Assembly: GCA_020718965.1 (NCBI GenBank)
Contig: DYRE01000003.1
Span: 1-24,348 of the forward strand
Reading direction: 5' to 3'
DNA from: Desulfomonile tiedjei
Lineage (GTDB): Bacteria; Desulfobacterota; Desulfomonilia; Desulfomonilales; Desulfomonilaceae
Length of the DNA stretch: 24,348 nt
The position numbers were made by a program, and so were the translations under genes. Below, piece by piece: positions 15,160 to 24,200 of this stretch. How positions within the stretch are numbered: position 1 is the stretch's first letter; each line of letters opens with the position of its first letter. The notes under the pieces are model-generated. The model saw nothing but the letters and a program-made list of their open reading frames with translations, had not been told where the DNA came from and did not search any database.

Positions 15160-16221
15160 ATGATCAGAATACTGGCTCTGATTTTAAGCCTGAGTGTTTG
15201 TCTTTTATCATCGGCCAGAGGGGAATCCGTTTTTCTGGCTTCCGTTCATGAGGACAAAACCATCTCAGTCAACTCAACTTCAACGCCTGAAAAACATGCT
15301 GTGACCGGAACAAAAGTTGGTAAAGCTCGACTTGTGCTTTCTGCTGCGCATTCTTCTAACCCTCGCCATAAGAAACAAGTCGACCAACGCAGGGATCAAA
15401 CAGATTATTCGTCTTCCAATGATCTTAATTCTAGAGATTTGTCGAAGTTTAAGGATAATGAATCATCAACTTTCCCCATTAGTAGGTCCGTGTTTGAGAT
15501 AAGAGTGCCTGGTGATCCGCGTTTAAATTTTGAGGCCAGACCTGAAACTTCCACGCGAGTTTCGGCGCCCCCTTTGTGGATTGATCCCAAAAAAGTTCGA
15601 GGCCTCTCCTCTCCTGGTGATTTTCTAAAAAGACTTGGAAGTATTCCCAAGGTTGATTTCGCTTCTGAGGAAAAGCCTCTTGAAAGAATGGAAATTCTGG
15701 TTAGCCACTCAACTCACGCTTTTCGTTTGTTGGTTCATACTAAAGATTCGTCCACCCAAGTGCTTTACGAGTGTAAAATTGGTCTTGGGGCTCCAGAATT
15801 TCCAACGCCGGTTGGTGTGTATTACGTTACACACATTTATGATCAGGATCCTTGGTGGATACCACCTCCAAATAGAGCTTGGGCGGCTGGCGACTCCCCC
15901 AGTAAAAGAGTTTACGGAGGCACCATGGCGCCGTTGTTAAAGAAAAAAAATGTCTTAAGCAAGAAAAAAGAGCTTTCAGAAGAGGACCGAATAGAGGGAC
16001 CTGTTAAACTCGAGGACTACGGTTACAGATTCCACGGCACCAATGCGCCTCGAAGTATTGGGCGTAATCAGTCTCATGGTTGTGTTCGTATGATCTCCGA
16101 TGACGCCAGAAGAGTAGCCAGTATTATCAAGGATAAAGTAGGTATTGCGGACCGCAGGGAATCAGAAAACGGTTCCTACGTCATACTGAAATCGCCTGTC
16201 AGGCTAAACCTGGTTAAATGA
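15160..16221 (+). CDS. Exported L,D-transpeptidase (YkuD domain)
   Basis: YkuD enzymes form 3-3 cross-links in peptidoglycan or link lipoproteins to it. The 353-residue protein has a signal peptide (hydrophobic about 4-18, cleavage near SARGE). A disordered Ser/Lys-rich stretch of about 150 residues follows, then the YkuD domain from about residue 175 to the end. The active-site block is HGTNAPRSIGRNQSHGCVRM with catalytic Cys308 and its paired His. An insertion with KKKNVLSKKKELSEEDR precedes the catalytic strand. No LysM or other wall-binding domain is seen, so the basic linker may hold it near the wall. The start is supported by a GAGAGA site about 5 bases upstream. It appears to be transcribed alone. 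Confidence 0.92.
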   Translation: MIRILALILSLSVCLLSSARGESVFLASVHEDKTISVNSTSTPEKHAVTGTKVGKARLVLSAAHSSNPRHKKQVDQRRDQTDYSSSNDLNSRDLSKFKDNESSTFPISRSVFEIRVPGDPRLNFEARPETSTRVSAPPLWIDPKKVRGLSSPGDFLKRLGSIPKVDFASEEKPLERMEILVSHSTHAFRLLVHTKDSSTQVLYECKIGLGAPEFPTPVGVYYVTHIYDQDPWWIPPPNRAWAAGDSPSKRVYGGTMAPLLKKKNVLSKKKELSEEDRIEGPVKLEDYGYRFHGTNAPRSIGRNQSHGCVRMISDDARRVASIIKDKVGIADRRESENGSYVILKSPVRLNLVK

Positions 16222-16280
16222 TGGTTGTTCACCTGCTTTTTTATAAGTAACCGACAATATGGCCCCTGTGATCCCGTTTT

Positions 16281-16805
16281 TTAATCGTTTCTCTGATTGT
16301 AAGTTGGGGCGTTTTTAGAAGTCTTGCCTTTCATAAAAACATGGTAATACTCATAAGTCAAAGGTCGGCCATCATCTAACGTCTTCGAGAAAACCACTTC
16401 CCCAACAAAAACTGTGTGGGTAACAACATCCAGGGTATGAGTGACATTGATTTCCATCACGCCTAGCGAGTGATCTGTTACCAACGGGCATCCTGTTGTG
16501 CCCTCTATATATCCAACGTTCTCGAATTTGTTCACGTCTCGGCCTGATTTGAAGCCGAAAAGCCCAATGAATGGAAACGGAGTGGAATCTTTGAGCACGG
16601 AGACCCCAAAGCGTTTGCTGGATGAGATAAGTTCGTGAGTGAAATTCTTTTGATTGATTATGACAGCGAAACAAGGTGGGGCAGACGTGACCTGAATAAC
16701 AGTGTTGACTATCTGGCCGTTTTTATTATCACCATCAAAAGATGAGACCAAATAAAGGCCGTAACTAACTTCTCGGAATACGTTGGGATCAACTTCAGGA
16801 ACCAC
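16281..16805 (-). CDS. Flavin reductase-like (flavoredoxin-type) FMN-binding protein
   Basis: A 174-residue protein of the split-barrel flavin reductase family. The pattern is typical: REVSYGLYLVSSFDGDNKNG, then a QVTSAPPCFAVIINQKNFTHELI strand-loop for flavin, and GVSVLKDSTPF. Relatives in anaerobes (flavoredoxin, the N-terminal part of high-molecular-weight rubredoxin) carry FMN and shuttle electrons from NADH. The start is GTG at 16805 with GAGAGG 6 bases upstream. It lies about 110 bases downstream of the thioester-reductase-like gene on the same strand, so it may serve the lipid/polyketide locus as an electron carrier; this is inference. Confidence 0.85.
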   Translation of the reverse strand: MVPEVDPNVFREVSYGLYLVSSFDGDNKNGQIVNTVIQVTSAPPCFAVIINQKNFTHELISSSKRFGVSVLKDSTPFPFIGLFGFKSGRDVNKFENVGYIEGTTGCPLVTDHSLGVMEINVTHTLDVVTHTVFVGEVVFSKTLDDGRPLTYEYYHVFMKGKTSKNAPTYNQRND

Positions 16806-16914
16806 TGGAAACCTCTCTGGACTTAGTGATTAACCAGTAAACTGGCTTGCAAATACGATTTGCTGATTACAATCGGCTTGTTGCAGGTGTGTATTGTTCC
16901 AAATCTTTTCAGGG

Positions 16915-18006
16915 TCAATCCAGTGATTGCCCCCAATCTTTCTCAATGGCGTAATCAATTATTTTGTCTACATAGTCCGCCGTAATGGGGGGTACGGTAA
17001 TGTCGCCTATCACCAAGTTCGTATTGGAACGATCAAAGACCGGATTGTTGGCAAAATGTAACAATATGGTTTGCATCTGTCGCCAAACCATACGTTCGAC
17101 TCTATTCCTGGGTTGAGTAAAAGGCGCCCCAGCCCCAGCGAACCTGAGGCCACCAACCTTGAATCTATTACAAACATGAGTAAGGGTCCATTCATGAGTG
17201 GGAGGTTTAGGGTGTGTCAAGTGATATATCTTGTTGTGATTTTCGGGTTTCTCTATAATCCTGACAGTCGCCTTGGCAACGTAGTCCACCGGTATGACGT
17301 TTGAAACTCCATCAGGATTTGCTGGAATGTCAATATTAAGGCCCAAGCGATCAAGATCCTTGGAATCCGACATAAGCCTGTCAAGAAGATGAGCGGCTTG
17401 GAACAGAATATACCATCCGGAAAAGGAAGTGCATCTGCCCGTTTCCGAATGCCCAACTATGATCGATGGTCTCAGAATTGTTGCTGCGCCATTCCATATC
17501 TGTTCCGCCTCCCACTTGCTTTCTTCATAGACGTTTACAAAATCGCCTCTCGGATGATTAGATTCCTTTACCAAATCACCCTGTATCAATCCGCAAACAT
17601 ATGCCGTGCTAACTACGTGGACCTTCAAAGGCTTGCGGTCGATCAGCTTGCGAAAGGTTATGGTTGAACCAAGATTAGTTTTGAGAGGTTCTCCCTTTTC
17701 GTCCATGTGCAGTCTGGTTGAAGCAGCGCTATGAAGCAGAGTGTCAACGTCTTCGAGTCCCGGATATTCACTGCACCATCTTTCCCATTGTTCGTCAGCT
17801 TCTAAAATATTTCCTTTGAACCATTTGAGAGATCCTGCGCTTCTCGGAAGTCCCATACTACTGAGCAATCGTACGGTATCCAGTTTTCGTGATTCACTTC
17901 TGTAATGGGCCCAAACACTGTGTCCCCGTTCCAGCAAATTCGCAAGGAGATACTCTCCCAGGAACCCCGTTCCCCCAGTAAGCAGGACATTCATAGAATC
18001 AGGCAT
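16915..18006 (-). CDS. Thioester-reductase-like extended SDR (NAD_binding_4 type)
   Basis: A 363-residue NAD(P)-dependent oxidoreductase. It has the nucleotide motif GGTGFLG (residues 11-17), a VVSTAYVCG strand with Ser133/Thr134, and the catalytic pair Tyr160/Lys164 in YEESK. The downstream RPSIIVGHSETG motif and overall pattern match the male-sterility/thioester reductase group, which reduces acyl-ACP or acyl-CoA thioesters to aldehydes or alcohols. It is stand-alone, not fused to a carrier protein. The ATG at 18006 is chosen because GGAGG lies 4 bases upstream; an ATG four codons later would be too far from it. It is divergent from the giant synthase with a 280-base shared regulatory gap, suggesting a joint pathway. 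A sugar-nucleotide epimerase role is less likely. Confidence 0.8.
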   Translation of the reverse strand: MPDSMNVLLTGGTGFLGEYLLANLLERGHSVWAHYRSESRKLDTVRLLSSMGLPRSAGSLKWFKGNILEADEQWERWCSEYPGLEDVDTLLHSAASTRLHMDEKGEPLKTNLGSTITFRKLIDRKPLKVHVVSTAYVCGLIQGDLVKESNHPRGDFVNVYEESKWEAEQIWNGAATILRPSIIVGHSETGRCTSFSGWYILFQAAHLLDRLMSDSKDLDRLGLNIDIPANPDGVSNVIPVDYVAKATVRIIEKPENHNKIYHLTHPKPPTHEWTLTHVCNRFKVGGLRFAGAGAPFTQPRNRVERMVWRQMQTILLHFANNPVFDRSNTNLVIGDITVPPITADYVDKIIDYAIEKDWGQSLD

Positions 18007-18191
18007 GCATCCTCCGCAGGCTTAAAGCGCCTGAGATAAAGCTATAGCTTAACTTATTAGATTAGCTCATTAATCAAAATTATTACAACTTAAAATTGGT
18101 AAAACATGAATCGTATGGAAACAAATGATATCTTCTCTGCGATATATATCCTATTGATAGCACCATGTTTTTATGGTCTTAAACCTACCTT

Positions 18192-18205
18192 CCGGGTTGA
18201 CCCGG
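18192..18205. promoter_or_regulatory. 14-base perfect dyad upstream of the synthase promoter
   Basis: CCGGGT-TG-ACCCGG is a perfect inverted repeat with a 2-base centre, too tight for an RNA hairpin and more like a protein-binding operator. It is 14 bases before the -35-like element of the synthase gene and between the two divergent genes. Confidence 0.4.
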
Positions 18206-18219
18206 TCTGGAGTTTTTTG

Positions 18220-18248
18220 GTTACATGACGATGCTAATAAGATATACT
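18220..18248 (+). promoter_or_regulatory. Promoter candidate for the giant synthase gene
   Basis: GTTACA (18220-18225), 17-base spacer, TATACT (18243-18248). The -10 has five of six matches. The ATG at 18287 would follow a leader of about 30 bases. Confidence 0.4.
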
Positions 18249-18286
18249 ATAAGTTTAAGTTAATTACTTCAAGCAAGGGTGTTCGG

Positions 18287-21200
18287 ATGTCCCACATAAA
18301 TGATCCTGTTTCTCTCACTTTTCTCTGTAAGCCCAATGATATCTCATCATCACTCATAAATACGGCACGAAATACGGGCGTACGCGTTGCTTTCGATCTC
18401 GGATCAGCAAACCCGGCGGACTATCAGAGAAAACTTCTTGTTTCAGACTCTTCCAAAGACACAGTAGATCTAAAGATCTCGACAGAGTTTCTTTTCGATC
18501 CCGGCCTCATTTCAACGATACAGGACATTGACGTCGGAAGAATCTGGGTTGAACTTGAACCAGTCTGTGTTAGGGATGATATAGAAAGCTTGCTCAATCA
18601 AATAAGTTCAATAAATAGTCATCTAAACATAATTCCTATTGTGAGCGATGTTGATTTGATCCAAAGAATCCTGTCGGGTTTTCCTGAGATAGACTCATTC
18701 GCCATTAAAGGAAATGAAGCTTCTGGTTTCGTTGGTTCAGAGACTCTACTGACTCTGTTTTCTGTAGCTTCGACTCTGAAGAGACAAAAAGGTTATCAAA
18801 AAGGCATTTTTATATGGGGAGGAATCTCTTTTCCGGAGGTTGCCGCAGCGTTTCTGGCTTGTGGCTCAAACGGAATAGTCTTTGAAAGTCTTCACTGGCT
18901 CACTGATCTCATGAACATAAACGGGGAATCTAAAAAACGGATAGCCAATATAAGGGCTGATCACACAGAACTGATTGGCGGCAACCTGGGGGTATATCTC
19001 CGATTGTACAACAAGGGGAATTCAAAATCGGTGAAAGAACTCAAGGCGTTTGTCGGATCCTTATGTGGCTCAGAGGTAAGAGATGAACAAAGAACTTTTT
19101 TCGTAAAACACGTCTCGGAGAAATTACAGCATCCCCTAGAAAGTGACTTTGGAAAAGATGAATTAATTCCTCTCGGGGTGGAGGCGGCTTTTGCGCTCTC
19201 GTTTGTCCGTAGGTACGGAGATTCTATGGAAGACGCTCTGGGAAAATTTAAAGATGATATTGAAATCTTCCTGCAATCAGCCACAAAAAGAAGCCTTTCT
19301 TTTGCCGATAGCGACACCGCCAGAGAAATGGGAACTGATTATCCATTTATCCAGGGAGCGATGTCGTGGATCACGGATTGTCCAGAATTTGCTTTTGAGG
19401 TTTCTAAGGCCGGAGCTTTACCTACTATGGCTTTAGGTCTGATGGACTCCGTGACACTAGAGCAAAGATTTTCAGGACTGGCCACGTTGATGCGTGAAAG
19501 GCCATACGCTGTAAATATTATAACCCTTGCTGAAAATCCTTATCGTGAAGAACAAATTGAATGGATAAAGTCCAACAAACCCAAATTTGCTGTAATAGCC
19601 GCAGGAGAGCCGTCGCATGCCAACTCACTCACTTCAGAGGGAATAGAAGCTATTTATATCGCTCCTAATGAAGAACTCCTCCGTTTGGCGTTAGAGAATG
19701 GAATCAAAATTGTGGTGCTCGAAGGTCATGAATCCGGTGGCCACGTTGGAACGCACAGCTCTATGACCCTTGTTCAGATCGCTCTTGAACTGAAAGATCG
19801 TCAGCCTGATTTGTTTAAAGAAAAGCGGATAATCTTGGCAGGGGGGTTCTTCGACCGATTGACGGCGGTTATTGGGGCAATCATAGGGGTTGACGGTCTT
19901 CAGATGGGTACGGTTTACCTCAGTTCAAAAGAAATCATCGAAACTGGAGCGTTACATCCTGTTTACCAAAAAAGAGTTCTTGAGTCAGCGCCAGGCGACA
20001 CAATTGTTACAGGAGACAGCTCTGGGCTACGTGTTAGATCTCTAAGGTCAGCCAAAATTGAGTCCATCTGTTCTTTGGAACGCGATTTTGCTTCAGGATC
20101 TGAAGATGAAAGTTCTTTTCGAAAGAAAATTGAGGCCTTGAGCGCGGGAAGTCTTTTTATTGCAGCCAGAGGAATGGACAAGCCCGGTGGAAAGCCCCTA
20201 GATGAATCGGAGATATTTGAACAGGGGCAGTTTATGAGTGGAGCGTGCGCGGGAGTTATAAGGCAGCGCGCTTCTCTCCGGCAGATTCACCAGAATCTTG
20301 CTATTGGTCCAAAGGATGAGAATTTCATCTTGGCGCAAAGTTTCTGCGGATCCACTCATGAGGCTGATGGTTCAAACACCTATTTTCCCTCAACAAAAAG
20401 CGGACAACCGGCTCGAAAGAATACGGCGCGTGTCAAAAATATTGGTCTGGAACCGATCGCAATCACCGCTATGAGCGTGGTCAACTCTCTCGGAAATAGC
20501 CCAGCTTCGATAATTCGCGCCAGTCTGGAATTGAAGAGTGGAATTATTCCGGTTCCATCTTCAAAGTGGAATCACGAATCCTTTTTTAGTTCTAGGATAC
20601 GAGCTTCAGAAAAGACATATTGCCGCTTTGGAGCGTTCCAGAACATTGAGATATCAAGAAAGGAATTGGGAATTCCACCTCAGGACTTCAGGACGATGGC
20701 TGAGTCAACTAAAGTTACGATGTGGTTGGCGCAAAACGCTATCCTTGAATCCACCATCCTTGAATCGAATATACCTAGGGAAAGAATAGGGGTCCTAATT
20801 TCGCAGAATTCAGGTGAAGCGGCGTCTACGCTGGAGGAAATGATTGTCCGCGGGTGCGCTGAAAAAATAGTTTCAGACGTCAAAAAGGTCATAAATCTTA
20901 ATGGTGATCAGGAAGCGGCCATTTACCAGGAGATCAAGAAGAAAAGACTGGCGGTGGATGACACTACCCTGCTGGGGAGGCTTAATTGCTCAGCGGGTGG
21001 TTTCATCTGCAACAAGTACGGATTCATGGGGCCGAGCTTCTCTGTGTCGGCTGCTTGCGCCACTTCCCTGGTAGCTCTCTACAGCGCGTACCAGATGATC
21101 CGGAATGGGATTATCGATGCGGCGGTGGTAGGGGGTGGTGAAGAACTTCTTACGCCCATGCATTTCCTGGAGTTCTCCGCTCTTGGAGCTTTAGCCGGTC

Positions 21201-24200
21201 TGTCGGGGATCAATCGGGAACCTTCTGAATCCAGTCGTCCTTTTGATCTGAGTCGAGACGGCATGGTTCTAGGTGAAGGTGGGGCAATGTTAGTCATCGA
21301 GCGAGAATCAGTAGCGAGAAACAGAGGAGCGAATATAATTGCGCTAATTACCTCGATGGGAGCAAGCAACAACAACATGGGAATGGTTGAATCTTCAAGG
21401 GAAACGCAAGAATTGGCTATTAGGGCCTCTTTTAAAGATTCAAGTTATGGTCCGGAATCTGTAGACCTGGTTGAATGTCATGCGACCAGCACCAAACAAG
21501 GAGATCTGGAAGAGGTGCAAGGATTGAAGTCCATTTTTAGGAATGGGAGAAAGCCAATTCTTACTTCTTTTAAGTCTCAAATTGGTCATACATTGGGGGC
21601 ATCGGGGTTGAATAGTCTGATAAGAGGCATAATGGCGATGCGTGGAAAAGCATTGCCTCCTACCAGAAATTATTCAAAGCCAGATCCTGAAATAAGTTTG
21701 GAATCAGCGGGTTTTCGGGTTCTTGCCGAGCCTTGTGACTGGACAACTCAAAATGGCGCGCCACGAAGGATGCAGGTAAATGCATTTGGTTTTGGTGGGT
21801 CGAATTATGTGGTTCAAATTGAAGAGTCAAAAGATGAGGAGGCTACCAGGTTGGTTTCATTGCCCCAGGAAGTTAAAATTCCTAAAGTTGATTCCGCATC
21901 GATTCCCATGCCGGATGGAATCCATTTCTTCACCGGAAAGATTGCCGACACAGAATGTCGCATTTCCGTAGTTGCGGATACTGAAATTTCAGCCGCTGAG
22001 AAAATCAGGAAAGAAGATTTTGGTTCTTGCGAGTTTTCTTTAGGCGATAAGCGTTTAAAAACCCTTGCAAGGCAGGGCATTTACATCGGAGCGATTAATG
22101 ATCCTGTTCCCAAAATGGCCTTTGTGTTTCCTGGGCAAGGCTCTCACTATGCAGGAATGGGACATGAGCTGTACGACAATTTTCCGGTGATCCGCAAATG
22201 GATGGATAGATCTGCGGATGTAGCCGAATTCGATCTGCTAAAACTACTGTTTTTTGACAAAGAAGAAGATCTCCAGAAAACCAGGTGGCAGCAGCCTGCT
22301 TTGTTTACTCTTGAGTTTGCGATGGCTCAATATCTCGTATCACTCGGTGTTCAGCCGACTGCGCTTGCAGGGCATAGTCTTGGTGAACTGACGGCGTTGT
22401 GTCTGGCTGGAGTATATTCGTTCGAAGACGCATTCAGGATTGTCAACAAGCGAGCTGTTTGCATGGACAAAGCATGCGAAATAAATGTGGATCCTGGAGT
22501 CATGGTGGCCTGTGACGCGCCACTGGATCTCGTAAACAAACTTATAAGGGCCTCAGATGGTTTGTTCGTAACCAACATAAATTCTCCAAAACAGATTGTA
22601 ATCGGTGGAAACACAGAGGCATCCAAAATGGTTGCTTCAAAACTCAAAGAAATGGGCTATAGAAGCACCGTTCTAAGAGTTAGCATGGCATTCCATTCAC
22701 CGATTATGAGGTGTATCCATGATGAACTGAAAGAATTCATAGACGGTATAGACTTTTATCCTCCCAAAATTCCGGTCATTTCTAATACGACTATGCGTCC
22801 TTTCCCGCACGATACTGAAGAAATCAAAGATATTGTAATGGCCCACCTGGAATCGCCCGTCCACTGGTTGGAAAATGTCCAGACTTTGTGGAACGAGTTT
22901 GGGGTCAGCTTGTTTGTGGAGGTAGGTCCCAGGGAGATACTTACAAATCTGATTAAAGATAACATTGAAGAAGCGGACTGCATCCAGACCTGTCTGCCGT
23001 CAGCGGAGTCTTTGATGTTCAAAACGGCGATGGCCCAACTCTATACCAACGGGCAATTGAATGTAAGCCAGGTAAAGGAATTGACGGGACAGTCAACAGA
23101 GGGCTCAGAAAATATTCCCATGAAGAAACAGCAGGATGTCTTTTTGGAGCCAAACTTTCACGATTCACAATCGTCCCAAAACGATGTGCAAAAAGTAATA
23201 CAGAGTGAAATCAATGCTTTTGTTATTGAAACCTTCGGAAGGTTTATAAAACCTTCAGTGTTGACCCGATTACGGAAACTGAGAGGAGAGCATTTCAGTG
23301 AAGACGATCTGGATATTGTAATTAAAGATTCCTATGGAGTTGACTTGGCCCCTGCGTCTAGTTTTCAAGCGCCTGCGAAACTCGAGTCCCCCGGGTTTCT
23401 TTCTCCTGGTAGCTCCTCAGAGTCAGCGCCGGAAGCAGGGCTGTCTGAAACTGACACTACAGAGACAATAATCCAAATAATAATGGAAGTGACTGGATAT
23501 GAAAGGGAAGAGATAGAACCTCACATGGATTTGAGGGAAGACCTGTCGATAAGGTCGAGTCGTCTCCCTGTAATTATGGACTCGGTCGAAAGCCGTTTCG
23601 GCATAAAAGTGGAACTTGAAGATTTTATGGATGTGCGAACTATTAAAGATTTGTCGGATCGCCTGGATTTGGTACTTTCGAGAGAAAGTTCTTCTCAAAA
23701 GACGTCGTCTCGAAATGCGGCGCTTGATACCACCAAACTGGTTCAAACAGCGGAAGAGCAGATCAAACGACTAATTTTCACAGAAACTCTGGTTCAAAAT
23801 GACTCATTTCAGCCTCTTGAACTGAGTCCGCTGGACTCGATTGTCATCATAGGACCAAATTCTTCCAACGAACTATGCGTAAATGCCGGCAACGTTTTCC
23901 GGCGAGATTACGGCGTTAACATTAAACACGTATTTTATGATGTGGGAGGAAAAGAATCCAACATAGACCTGTTGTCTGAAGAAGGACTGGCGGAAATTAG
24001 GAATCTGATAGAAAATTCCGAGTCTTTGGCTGGACTGGTTTTTATAACGGACGAAACATTTGAATCACGAATTGCGGACTCACCGTTACTAGTCGAAAGT
24101 CTGATCATATTATTTGGGATTCTACAAGAATTCTTAGAAAAACACACAAAGAAGATGACGCTATTCTTTCAGGCTGGATTGAATTCTCCCAGTCCTTTCA

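Noticed and set aside
20740..20770. Short direct repeat ATCCTTGAATC twice
   Set aside because: It encodes a small duplicated ILES inside the synthase. It is too short to be a mobile-element or recombination signal.
20680..20892. Short ORFs within the synthase region on both strands
   Set aside because: The long synthase frame runs unbroken with KS/AT motifs, so these are shadows.
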